Assembly (NCBI GenBank): GCA_949987565.1
Contig: OX465110.1
Span: forward strand, 16,532,394-16,596,393
From: Luidia sarsii
Lineage: Eukaryota; Echinodermata; Asteroidea; Paxillosida; Luidiidae
Direction of reading: 5' to 3'
DNA: 64,000 bases
In this document: positions 51,103 through 62,175 of the stretch, piece by piece
Numbering within the stretch: position 1 is the first letter of the stretch
Layout: each line of letters starts with the position of its first letter
Translations under genes and position numbers: made by a program
Notes under the pieces: model-generated
What the model was told of the DNA's origin: nothing
What the model saw: only the letters and a program-made list of their open reading frames with translations
Databases searched by the model: none

Positions 51103-53046
51103 ATGAGTGATTCCCCGAAGCTTAGTCGCTCGGTGGACGTGGTGACCACGGAGCACGAGGTCCTCCTCTGGCGTCTGGGCATCATGAGCATGGGCGACTC
51201 GCTGGGCCTGAGCCGGGCCGTCTACTTCTACTTCTGTAAGGCCTTCGGCGTCTACACCCGGCAGGCCGTCCGCGAGGTCATCCGGGAGCAGTTCCACCTG
51301 GGCGAGGACGAGTTCGGCCGCTTCGTGGAGTTCGTGGACTTCGAGAGGCCGGAGTGCCCGCGGGCCGAGGGGGCGGCGGCGGCGGTGGAAGACGGCGACC
51401 AAGCCCTGCAGCCGGCCCGGCGCGTGGTGCAGTATGACGACCCGGCCAACGACCACAGCGTCTACAAGATCATGGCCGCCTACATGGCGCACATACCGGC
51501 CAGCGGGGACTTCTTCCGCCGGCCGCGGGCCGTGCCGGGCCAGACCGCCATCCAGTTCGCCTCCCGTCCGCTCGGCATGAACCTCCTGAGCCAGTACCTG
51601 CCGGACATGATGCGGGCGGCCGGCTTCCTCCGGGAGCACTTCACCAGCCAGTCCATCAAGGCCGCCGTGGTGACCACGCTCTTCCGCCTGGGCGTGGACG
51701 AGGAGATCGCCCAGCAGCGGACCCGCTGGTGGGCCCGGGGCCCCGGGGGTCGCCCCAAGACCACGCGGCGCGTCCCGGCCACCGGAGGGGCCGGCACGCC
51801 GGCGGAGGACGGCCCGCTATCTTCCTTGGCCCGGCAGAAGCTGGTGGCCGTGTCCAGGCTCCTGGACCCGCCGCCCTTCACTCCCCTGGATCCGTCCGCT
51901 CAGGAGACCGCCCTGAAGGGCGTGTGGGAGGCCCAGCTGACCACGCTCGAGTGCGGCCCGTCGGCAGACCACGCCGCCGTCCACTCGCCCGACGACAAGG
52001 CCAACGCCCTCCTAAAGGTGCCGGTCGCCGTACCGTCCGCCCTCCCCCAACCGGAACCAGACGGCATGACCTCGAACGACGACGCTGGGCGGAGCGGCCA
52101 TCACCTGGCCCCGTACCGGTGGTACTCGGAGACCCAGGTGTCCAGCGATGCCGTCTCCGAACCGGAGGAGCGCAGTGCCGTCCCTACTGCCAAGAGGCCG
52201 TGGGGACTCGAGCCCCAGACCAGATTGCCAGACCCACGGGGCGGCGGGGCGTCGTCGGCCGGTGGGGGGTTTGTGGCTGCGTCCGGTGTCAGGGGGGACT
52301 CGTGCTTCGTGGTGGTTCCCAAGACGATCACCCATTCGGAGGAGGGCGACGAGGATGATGACGACTGCGTCATGGTCAGCAGCATCCCCGATCGCTCGTC
52401 GGCGGTCAAGGAGCTGCCGGGACCCGCCAGTAATGCCACCGTCTCCGCAGTTCTGAATCCCATCACCTCGTCCTCCTCGGGACGAGAAACACACCACCGC
52501 CACGGCCACCACCACCAACCACAACAGCAACAACGCCATCAGCAGCACCACGCTGACCCCGACCAGCCCCCGAAGAACCAAATGCAGTGCCTGAGCCACG
52601 CCGAGGCCAGAGAGGCGGCATCTAGACCTCTCGAGACCGGCACTAGCACGCTCAGCATGGCCTTCAAGTACGCCTACGAGATCGACCACAACGGCGAGGT
52701 GGCGGCCAGCAGGGAGGTTCGCGCCCTGCACACGACCGCCAGAGACGGCCAGCCCTCGGGCTCGGGCCCGGTGCGGAGGCGCCTCCTGCCCGTCAACGTG
52801 GTGGACTCGGCCGGGCGGGAGGCGGCCGAGCGCCAGGAGGAACTGCCCAGCTTCGCCATCCGCCTCTCCGACTTCTTCGCCTCGGTCAGCCCCCAGCGGA
52901 GACTGGACATCAGGGACGTGGTCATCAGGGGCAGTCGGGGCCAGGGGACGGACCGCCTCAATGTGGAGTTGGTGTTGGCCGAAAACGAGGGGACTGATGC
53001 TGAGCGCAGGGCTCTCTCGGGCGAACCGTCGGACTACATGTACTGA
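51103..53046 (+). CDS. Crypton-derived DUF3504-like protein, probably domesticated
   Basis: Intronless frame of 647 codons. The start is the first in-frame ATG (51103); upstream extension needs a GTG. Residues 16-80 (EHEVLLWRLGIMSMGDSLGL, then VYFYFCKAFGVYTRQAVREV) and 119-206 (SVYKIMAAYMAHIPASGDFF, then RPLGMNLLSQYLPDMMRAAG, then KAAVVTTLFRLGVDEE) follow the residue pattern of DUF3504. That is the degenerate tyrosine-recombinase domain of QRICH1/ZMYM-type proteins, which derive from Crypton transposons. Where that family has an NHSLRA-like box this protein has TSQSIKA (181-187), and no tail tyrosine is evident, so recombinase activity is unlikely. Further along are two SIM-like motifs next to acidic residues (401-405, 421-425), a His/Gln tract (463-483) and a C-terminal SFAIRLSDFFASVSPQRRLD helix (583-602). 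Probably a nuclear DNA- or chromatin-associated protein (inference). Marked GC bias supports real coding use. No TIR or partner gene is seen beside it. Confidence 0.75.
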   Translation: MSDSPKLSRSVDVVTTEHEVLLWRLGIMSMGDSLGLSRAVYFYFCKAFGVYTRQAVREVIREQFHLGEDEFGRFVEFVDFERPECPRAEGAAAAVEDGDQALQPARRVVQYDDPANDHSVYKIMAAYMAHIPASGDFFRRPRAVPGQTAIQFASRPLGMNLLSQYLPDMMRAAGFLREHFTSQSIKAAVVTTLFRLGVDEEIAQQRTRWWARGPGGRPKTTRRVPATGGAGTPAEDGPLSSLARQKLVAVSRLLDPPPFTPLDPSAQETALKGVWEAQLTTLECGPSADHAAVHSPDDKANALLKVPVAVPSALPQPEPDGMTSNDDAGRSGHHLAPYRWYSETQVSSDAVSEPEERSAVPTAKRPWGLEPQTRLPDPRGGGASSAGGGFVAASGVRGDSCFVVVPKTITHSEEGDEDDDDCVMVSSIPDRSSAVKELPGPASNATVSAVLNPITSSSSGRETHHRHGHHHQPQQQQRHQQHHADPDQPPKNQMQCLSHAEAREAASRPLETGTSTLSMAFKYAYEIDHNGEVAASREVRALHTTARDGQPSGSGPVRRRLLPVNVVDSAGREAAERQEELPSFAIRLSDFFASVSPQRRLDIRDVVIRGSRGQGTDRLNVELVLAENEGTDAERRALSGEPSDYMY

Positions 53047-53127
53047 CCACCGAAACGGAGGGATGTGGTTTTAGTATAGCGCCCTCTACTGAAAGTCAAA
53101 ACGATAGTAAAGCTCATTCCGTAAAGC

Positions 53128-53160
53128 TCAGAGGTACTGTACGTACCTCTGATTAATAAA
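53128..53160 (+). terminator. 3' hairpin and polyadenylation signal of the 51-kb gene
   Basis: AATAAA lies at 53155-53160, 109 bases after the stop. Directly before it is a perfect 10-bp hairpin: TCAGAGGTAC (53128-53137), loop TGTAC, GTACCTCTGA (53143-53152). T-rich DNA follows. This supports the annotated 3' end. Confidence 0.65.
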
Positions 53161-53802
53161 AAAAATCGTCTTTATTATTGTTTTCCTTTAACATTGTGGC
53201 TTGAAGGTTGATCTGATTGAAGAGTATCGACTCCATAATCTTCGGTTAATACGTATTGTTTAAATTAATCTCATCTTGTCTTGTTTTTCTCCACGTGTTT
53301 GATAGTTTTATGTGTATAAAACATGTAATACAAATCGAAGTAATGCTGCATTTTTAACGGTGAGTTCCATATGTTTTTATGATATTTTCCAAGTCACACT
53401 GTTCATTGGCTACTCAGCTTCAAATTGTTTGATTTTTGGAATTGATTTGAAAGAAACAAAAAGCGACCAAATGTGGGACCATTGATATCGTTTTTATGAA
53501 ACAAAGTAAAGGAAAGCTAATAGGGGAATGTTTTAACAATTTGAACAATGGTAAAGAAAATGAAAATAAAAGAATAATGATTCCTATTTGTTATAATTTG
53601 TTCGTTTCTGTCGCAAAGTCCAAAAACCATGTTCAAATGCGCTATACAATAGAAATAGTCGAGGACTCAAGCATAAATATTGAAGAAAAAAAGACTATTT
53701 GCACACATTGAGACAGAATAGAATTGGGAATTTGGGAGGTATATGGCAGCTAATGGTCTTATTCAAATGCACATGACTGCCGCCACAGTCACCGCGGCAA
53801 AG

Positions 53803-53915
53803 AAAAGTTGACTATTTGGGAAGGTCGCCATCTAAGGACTGGATAGCTCAGATGGTAAGGTCGCTGCTATACGTTCACCCAGAGGACTGTGGTTCAAATC
53901 CCGGGGCAGTCAAAT
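53803..53915 (+). mobile_element. tRNA-derived SINE
   Basis: A box GATAGCTCAGATGGTAAGG (53841-53859) and B box GGTTCAAATCC (53891-53901). GACTG and CAGTC could pair as an acceptor remnant, but the T-stem does not, so this is not a functional tRNA. The leader is shared with 27308. Confidence 0.55.
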
Positions 53916-54292
53916 GAATTTTCTTCGAAATATGTTTTGTTCCATGGGCTAGACATTTTGTATTACCCTTGACAGCGACTTTGGACACGGCCTATCGCAA
54001 AGCGCACATTGCCCAACCAGAATAGCCGCTATTATTTATACGCTATTCAGTAGAAATATGACTCATCCGCGTATAGTTCCCTCTTATCTCTTAAACCAAA
54101 CACGATATGAAGAGAACAAATGATGATGGGACAGTTTTATTTGGCTTTTTGTTTTATGAAGTACTCACCTTGGCTTCATAAAGACTCTTAATGCCATGGG
54201 TGCAGATAAGAAATCCTGTTCCTATCTACTCGGGTTCTTTGTATCATTTCCTAAGTGAAAAGAGGGGTCTCTGATCGTGTATTCAAGTTGCT

Positions 54293-54552
54293 ATTTTTTC
54301 CGTACCACATAAACGCTATGGGCCCATATGTTTGTGCACAAACAATTTGCGGGGTGGGGGCAAGGGGGAGGGGAGTTGGCTATACCAGTTGAAGTTAAAG
54401 CTAGGGATAGGCTTTCTGCACAAGCAGCCAATAAAAGCTTTCTGCACAGCGAATACAACGTACGTGAACAATCTGAGTGGCCTGAGACTCAATTCTTCAT
54501 ACTTAGTACACACAAATATGGGCCCATAGCGTTTATGTGGTACGGAAAAAAA
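54293..54552. mobile_element. Foldback element with about 42-bp arms
   Basis: Left TCCGTACCACATAAACGCTA-GGGCCCATAT is repeated inverted at 54511-54552 with one small indel. The spacer of about 170 bp has no coding character. A G-rich stretch (GGGGTGGGGGCAAGGGGG) lies inside. Confidence 0.7.
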
Positions 54553-54695
54553 TATCGCGGGCGGTTCCTTCTCAGCTATGAGTATGTGCTGTTCATCCTT
54601 ATGCTACGTTTCCACGACGGGGTGCAAATAGCTTTACTTTGACTTTAACCTTCATTTGTGATTTGATTCATTTCTGAATTGATTGACAATGTATA

Positions 54696-54946
54696 TGTGA
54701 CCCGGCACAACGACATGAGGAATATCCCACCAAAACACTTTTTGAGTAAACAACGCCTAAAGTTAAAGTATCTTCACAATTCGATTACAAATCAATTATT
54801 TTTTTTGTATTTTCGGAAATTTTAAGTATTAGAGGATATTATATTTTGATATCATTTGAACGCTAATGGTATACTCTTTCACATCATTAGAAAATCTCAA
54901 AATCTCAAAAGTGGGGTTATTTCTCATTATGCTGTGCCGGGTCACA
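54696..54946. mobile_element. TA-flanked MITE (Tc1/mariner-type)
   Basis: The TIR is TGTGACCCGGCACA, extended imperfectly by CATGAGGAATATCCCACC. TA lies immediately outside both ends (54694-54695, 54947-54948). It is 251 bp, AT-rich inside, with no ORF. Confidence 0.7.
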
Positions 54947-56324
54947 TATGTTCACCTTCGTGCAGTTATAGTCTTGATTCTTGAAATGTTCTTTCGCTTC
55001 CAATTCGGACATCTGGAGGTCGGTCCAATAACTGACATACAAAATCCAACATAAAGTGCAACACGTTTGCGTGCCACAGGTCTTGTTTGATGTAAGGTGC
55101 TCCTCACAGGACATTCCGCCTGTGAGTAATTAAATTTATTTTGTGTAGCACGGGACGTATGCATGGGCGGATCTTGGATTTTTCCAAAGAGGGGGGTCCA
55201 GAATGTTTCTGAACTCAAGCATTACCACAATTGCAGTGTATTCTACAAAGCACCATTATTTTACTTCATGCAGATAGTGACGCATACAAAGGTTTTTTTT
55301 GTTCAAGTAGGCCTATAGGCCTAAATAATTTCAAGAAATTTGGTAAATGCTTTTTAGTGTCTTTTACATATTTTGATGACGTCATGATGATGCCATAAAC
55401 TTTTTGCCGTACATGTATATGCATGTAGACGTATGTAATATTCACTAGTTACAAAAAGAGAAAATCTCGTTTTGTTTGCACAGCGATACACTTTGTCATC
55501 CTGTAGGCTCATGGCAATTGTTCTTTTGGAGTTTTTTCGACGGAACAGTGAAAAACCAAGCACCAAATTACCCGAATCCTATATATACTACGTAAATGGT
55601 ATACCGTATAGCTTGTGCTCAGACATCGCTAAAAGAAATCCCCCTCCCCCGCCAACCCCATGCACTCTATCTTTCTCGGTGCATTAATATACCTGTGTGA
55701 TCTAGGCCTATCAGGAAAAATCAGTGATGAATAGGTGACGTCAAGAAGAAACCATGGCCTTGGTGGGTACTTTCAATGTGACAAAGGACCAAGAACTTGT
55801 TTACCCGTTGTCACGGGCCGTTTCACCCCCAAAAATCACGTCTTTACAGAGCGCCCGAATTGCATTGTGAAAACAAGGCAGTGCACCAGCCGAGGGTTAG
55901 ACTGGTCATAAATGGATGGCGAAAAATAAGTTTAGGGAGAATCAGAGCAAAACGGGGCGGCAAGCTATTGTATAACACGTAGATTTTGGCTATAGGCCTA
56001 TAATGTATTCATTGTGCTACTGCAGGTAGCGTGACAGAAATTATAAGAGAATGGTGAAGAGCAGACTTCGGGACACCAAGACGGGGTCGTTGAGTTTATT
56101 GGAAACCCAGACTAGCTTCAGTGTGGGAGCTGAAGAACATCGGTATGAGCAGTAGTGAGCTAGAGACGAGGAAGGACATGAAGATGGGTTTGATTCTTTG
56201 AATAAACCCATCTTTTATCTCCCACCTCCCGTCCCTTTGATCCTTCCCCATCGTTTTGTTTGTATTCCCTTTGATCTTCCCCCTCCCTTGGTGTACATCT
56301 GCATCCCACTCCCTTCCCTTTGTC

Positions 56325-56445
56325 CCTCCTCTGTCATGTGTGTCAGGGCTTTCATTCCCCTGACTGTCTGTGTAGTCCTTGTCACTTGGACTTTGAGAAA
56401 GGTCCTGCTAGGATCGAAACGTCTGACCCTCTTAACTTTTGAGAT
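56325..56445 (+). mobile_element. Dispersed repeat ending in a hammerhead-like motif
   Basis: This is the best-preserved copy of its family: TTGAGAA (56393-56399), stem II GGTCC/GGATC with loop TGCTA (56401-56415), GAAAC (56416-56420) and a GTC cleavage-type triplet (56421-56423). Relative to CUGANGA the core has C3 to U and G8 to A, which together would keep the 3-8 base pair. Confidence 0.5.
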
Positions 56446-57004
56446 TTTTGAATAAACATCTGGCAGATTCTTATATAAAACCAGTGGCCACGAGGCTACG
56501 AATGAGTAAACTCAATTCAGCCAGAAGGTCTCGGCCCATTCTGTTTCGGAGGTAGGTCTTTATATTCTTCGGATGCACTGCTTCACAGTTCCCACGCAAC
56601 AGGCAGAACACACAACCGATCTGGAGGGCTATATATTGTTGGGGAAAATGTCACCATGCACATGTTCCCTTTCATCCAAAATACCATTCAGTGGGACACA
56701 CACGAACTCATACATTCTCACATAAATAAGTTTCAAAGCATGTGTGCCGCTCCACTTAACACACCTGCAACCCAACAAATTTCCATTTGGAGGTATATAA
56801 GTCAAGACTTTCAAAACATGCCGGTACGGTATAGACCTAAAGGCCTAGTTTATAGGCCTACACGAAGTTTTACGAGCTAGAGTACGTGGACGACTGAGTA
56901 ACAAACGATCAACAAACTAACCACTGAACATGTTTAACCGATCGAGCTAAAGTAATATGCAAAAATGCAAACTGTGTACTGACTCAACTTACCAAAATGC
57001 GACT

Positions 57005-57103
57005 ATCAAAAAGTAGGAGGGCTGACGTGTTGATCCTAGCAGAATATCTGCCTTTGGGAAAAGTCCGGCTAGGATCGAAACTTCAGGACATCCTAGCTTT
57101 TGA
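57005..57103. mobile_element. Foldback with opposed hammerhead-like arms
   Basis: AGGGCTGACGTGTTGATCCT faces GGCTAGGATCGAAACTTCAG. The inverted arms extend outward as AAAAAGTAGGAGGG and CATCCTAGCTTTTGA. The family tail lies on the left. Confidence 0.45.
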
Positions 57104-58047
57104 TACATGTATTATGGAACTAGCGAAAATGTTGATCAATGAAATCTTGAATTCTTGATCAACTTTACATAATGCATTATTGATTCGATTGGGTTTTTTT
57201 CAGTTGGGGGGGGGGGGCGTCTGTGAAAGAGAAGATCCGGACCCATATGGAACCCTTTCCACCTGGATTCGCCTATGCATATGTAAATTGGGGATGAATA
57301 TCCTCCGGCAGCCAGAATACCTTGCACACTGCCGTTTCCCAAAGGATATTACAACGGTTCTGCCCAACGAGTTACACTTTCATACCAACGCTATAGGCCC
57401 ATACAGTGTGTTTACAGCTGCATAATATGAAATTATCTCTTAGGGTACAACTGTACTTATCAAAGTACTTGACTTAGCCCTGGCCCTCGCTTTGTACTAC
57501 TTGCTGGATGGAATTCCCATAGGGTTCCTTTGGGTTCCTTTCCGAACACTACTGAGGATTGGCGATTGCCTAACGATGTATCGTGCCTTTAACTTATCCC
57601 AGGGGCTTGCTTTGTACCACATGACCTCCAGGATAATTTTGTTTTTCTGTCCTCTGTCCTGTGAGTCAACACAGACCTTGGAGTTCCCTGGAGGAATCCA
57701 AATCATTTTGGGGGTTTTTTTTCAGGCGGGAAACTCTTGTTTTCCTTGTTCGATGGGCACTCCACTGTGGACGTGCTTGCAATGGAGCGCGCTCCTTTCA
57801 TGGGCTGCAATAAGAACACCGTGCCAAGAAATTATTTTACCTTCGCCATTTTTTTTTTTGGGGGGGGGGGTTCATTGTATGACACCGCGCTTGTATTGAA
57901 AGTGGAATGCATTCTAAGTTAGGGCTAAAGCTTTGGTTGACAATCTACTTTTAACAAGCAAGGGTGAAAGACGTAAATTTAGGTGCCTTGGCGGCTCTAT
58001 AACATGGGTGTGAATTTGGTCCCTGGTCGGCTTTTGTATATTATTTT

Positions 58048-58550
58048 GAACTTGTGGTTTGTATGGTATGACCATGGAGCTATTTAATCGCTCCATGGTA
58101 TGACTATGAGCATGTACGGGCGTGGAGGTATCAGCCCTCGAGCGTGGCATGCGAGAACCCCTTTATGTTGCCGGTACGGCGCGTATTGGGATACCCGCTC
58201 TGCCTGGACCGCTCAAGGCAAACAATTCTGTACGTGCTTGTTTTTACAGTGAAGTGAGGGCCTGACCTGTGATTTTTTTTCAGTTTGGTCAGCGGCCCGC
58301 TGTGTCTCTACTGGGCCCGTACGCGTTCAGCGCCGCGGTGTATAGCTACCCCCCTTCTCCTGCAACAACCTACCAGCCTCATAACCACCCACCCACCAAC
58401 CAACCAACCCCAATCCCCTATCCACACACGACCGAATCACAATTTCCTCGAAGGCAAGGCCGAGCGGGTGCGATACTTCCGGTTTACACTGAAGCCTTTG
58501 CTGTGCACATGCTCTGCATCACCCGCGCCGCGACGTCTACATCCCATCCC
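58048..58550 (+). repeat. Long dispersed repeat, empty-site copy
   Basis: It is homologous to 49198-49993 without the nested insertion. Near 58068-58100 it carries its own small insert, a hairpin of ATGGAGC and GCTCCAT arms. Confidence 0.7.
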
Positions 58551-61439
58551 ACTCCTCCACCTGACCTCACCCGTCTGCAAGACATACCACCACCGAAGCA
58601 CCGGTCGGCCACTTGAGTTCCCGCAAAGTCCGATCGGAGTCATACATCGTCCGCACGACAGACCTCTGTACTCCAATGATTTCGAGGTGGAAATACATGA
58701 CGAAGGCGTATACGAGCGCTCTGCGGCTTGAGTGAGCGAGTGATCCCGTTCACCGAGTGACGGTTCCAACGCACAGAGGTAAGGGACCGAAGGAGCAACT
58801 CCTACTCGCAGGAATTACCCCACAACAAGGACTTGCAATGTATTCTACATGTCCTTGCGTGTACATGTAATACATGTACGATACAATACATCTACACAGT
58901 GAATTATTGCACGGCATTGTTTATGACCACCCGGAGTTGACGGCTAAGCAGGGAGCACGTTGTGCGTCTTGCACTTCGGCTGTTGGGCATAATAATAATA
59001 ATAATAGGAGATTATAAGCATGATATAGATAGGCCTAGGCATATCGCTCGCTCTTTGATCTCACTCTCGGTGGTGTGAAACATCTGATCCTTTTCTTTGG
59101 TGCGGCTTCACTGCATGCGGTGTGGCTGTGTGGTATAAGTTAACTGCGGTAATGCTGTACTTTCTCCACAACTTGTCCGTGGTTCGTCCATGCAGGAATG
59201 GCTTGTCCAACACTTCGTACTGCCTGGCCAAGCCTTTTTGTACGCAATCGGCATGGCACGTGGTCGCCGTGTTGGATGATTGTGATAATAGTGTCACTTG
59301 GTATACGCACTCGAAATCTGAACTACTTTTTCTAGGTTGCCTTTCAAGTTTCAACGCCATACATTCTCACAGAATCTTTCGCTGAACCAGTTGTCAAAGT
59401 TTTTAAAGAATTAGCCAACATTGGTCCTCGCTTTCCAGTTATTCTTCAGAAATGAAGACAGCCCAGATAGCATGGAGGAATCCAGTTGTGATTCGTGTTC
59501 TTTATTCCTCCATGTTTAACAACTGAAGTACAGTATTATAAAAATAAATAAAATAGGAGCACCGCCTTTTTGAACATTGCTGAAACTGAAGTATTACCGG
59601 TACCGTATCAAAATGGAACACATTCACTACGAAGTTCAGGCTACACAGGATGCATATATTTTTTTTCGACGAGGAGAAAGTCTCCTATTTGGATAGAACT
59701 ATGGACAGTGATGTCTTAATTGACTCTCAGGGACGCTTTGTCTTGGATTTTCTTTCTGTCAGTAGGCCTATGAGGATATGAGGTTGACTCATCTGCTTCC
59801 CGACGAATGATTATTTCGCCAACTCATGTCCGTCTATATAAGTGGTTATTGGAGCATTTCCCCCCACCTTTTAGGCCGATGAAACCTCAATGCCACTTTG
59901 TGTACAACCGTGGATGAACTATAGGAAGGTACTCATAAGTCATAGGGCTTGGCAAGATGTCCGTCGAGTCGTTCAGTTTGTTATCTGCGCGGCTGTATCT
60001 GTGTACCTGGCTAGTAGTACTCAGTAGTAGTATATATAGCTCCATGGTTTACCTCGGCGTGTGAAATTGTATGCACAAGTCTTCATCGCCCGGTGCTACC
60101 CTACGTATAACCTAACTACAAAATGCAAGGGGAAATCTAGGTGGGATCATGGAGCTATAGCTCCATGGTGGGATAGAGGTCGCCCAAAATTCACACCAGA
60201 AAGCAACAACACAAGCGTGTATGCGTAGGCCTATGTACAAAAAATCAGGGGCACTTCGTTGGAGCAATAATTACTGTACAGTGTACATGTACACTATATA
60301 CAGACGAAAATGTGCCCGTGTCGTGATCAGTGAGATAGGCTATAATAATTATAAGCACGCTCTTTATCGAGGGTCTAGCGTTTCGAGCCAAGCTGGGCCT
60401 TTCTAAAATTCAGTATTAGAAATGAAGAAATGACAAAGGTGGATTATGGAGAGAGGAAGATAGTTGATGGTGGTCACAGGAGAAGAGTTATCCCCCCTTT
60501 TTTTTTTATATTCGAGGAGTACACTGCTGAACTGGGGCCAATTTCATAGAGTTATGAGCCTACTTCAGCACCGCACAAATTGCCAAAGCATCATGGCACA
60601 AAAAGGTCATGATTCATTATAGGATCACCTTGCTAAGTCCCAAACTTCACTGTTGTTTTATGCTAAGTAAAGAAGAGTAGAATACAAGTCAAAAGCAACT
60701 GACATCACATCGCAGTGCGGTTTGTAATCCCGTGTACACAAGGAAGACTGTTCATGCTTTCAGATTTTCTCGCTAAAGCGGCTCTATGAAATTGGGCCCT
60801 GGTTATTCAATATCGTTGTCAGGTTCTGCAGCTGATGCAAAAATTTCGAGCCTTCTGATTTTACATGTCATGGAGGTCACGGACTCGCATCTCCATTCCT
60901 AGTTACTTTCTACTTTCTGCGGTTACTGTGCACGGGTTCGTATTTCCCCCAAGTTGATATTGTAATTGCTGTCTGGATTCTGATGATAATAGCCTAGTCT
61001 CCTCTCGAGAAGGTTATAGTGCATGGATGGGGTTTCACAGCTCTGTGGCCGTAATACCCCTTTCACTCTTGCGGTATTATATAGGGTATATGATGGCAAG
61101 GAGACACGCATGCTCTTAATTCGGCGATTGACTGCCGATTGTGGTGACAAAAGTAAAGATGGCCTTTCCGGTCCCGCGTGTGTGTGTCACTGTATAATAC
61201 AAAGCCTCTTGGCGTCGCGGATTACACTTATGCCAAGGTGCCTTTGATCCCAGATTTGTCGAGCTGTTTGGTCAGGGCTTAGACCGCTTCAGGCGGCCAC
61301 GGCATCGGCCCGCCTTCTTGATCTTCGTCCTCCGGATTAACAGTGGGCTGTTGCATAACCCGCAAGCCGGGTATACATTTACATTGTGCTATAAATGCAA
61401 GTCTGGGGTGGATACAATTTGGAACTGTCTCTCCTTCTA

Positions 61440-61475
61440 TAAAAAGGTCTTTGCAGGAATCGAAACATCATGTCC
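61440..61475 (+). mobile_element. Hammerhead-like repeat fragment
   Basis: AAAAAGGTCTTTGCAGGAAT is followed by CGAAACATCATGTCCCC. It is a decayed copy of the GGATCGAAACGTC family. Confidence 0.35.
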
Positions 61476-61721
61476 CCGAATCTTTGAGTGGTTTGTATAT
61501 ATAGAATATGCCAGGTGAGTCCATATAATTAGGCCTAGTGGTAATAGCGTATAGTCTAGAGTAAAGAACATTTCCTTACTCTATGTAGTCAGCAAGCATG
61601 CAATTCACAACAATTATGTATTATTACTTAACCCCAAGCATTCTTCCTTTGAGTTTGACCATCCTGTTAGTGTTACTGTAGTGTTAGAGTCGGAATGCTG
61701 GTGTATCAGTTAGACAATTCA

Positions 61722-61778
61722 CGTTGTACATTGCAACAAGCGTTGTACATTGCAACAAGCATTGTACATTGCAACAAG
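61722..61778 (+). repeat. Three-copy 19-bp minisatellite
   Basis: CGTTGTACATTGCAACAAG is repeated three times in tandem, the last with one change. Each unit contains the inverted pair TTGTAC/TTGCAACAA and could form a small hairpin. Confidence 0.85.
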
Positions 61779-62056
61779 TGGCTGCAAAGACAAACTTAAT
61801 GGATACCAGGCAGCTACAGTCATATTCCATTTTAACGATTAAAATAAATGGAGCATATAGAGAGGTAAACGGGTAAAGGTTTGCACCACTTGATATTAAC
61901 GTTCACCGTATATCAAGAACTGACTGATGTTTTAACCAATCTGGGACTATCAACTTTGAGATCGCTCTTCCCAAGAGAATCCAGTTTTCGAGAAAAAAAA
62001 CCTGCTGTCGATTTAAAATAAAATAAAAAAATGCGTGTATTAAGTCATACATGTAT

Positions 62057-62175
62057 ACGCAACATTTCGTTGCGTAATTTACGCAGCATTTTGCTGTCTT
62101 TGCTAAATATTGCTGAAAAGGGTCTTTGTGGCGCACGACTTACGCAACATTTGTAAGTTGCGTAATTTACGCAAC
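62057..62175. repeat. Cluster of TTGCGTAA palindromes
   Basis: Three hairpins use the same word: ACGCAAC/GTTGCGT (62057-62075), TTACGCAAC/GTTGCGTAA (62140-62165) and GTTGCGTAATTTACGCAAC (62157-62175). Confidence 0.6.

Noticed and set aside
51061..52731. Antisense and shifted frames over the Crypton-derived gene (up to 239 codons)
   Set aside because: GC-rich third positions leave other frames open; only the +1 frame shows family residues and domain order.
53841..53915. Functional tRNA gene
   Set aside because: A and B boxes are present but the T-stem does not pair and the leader is shared with another copy; a SINE instead.
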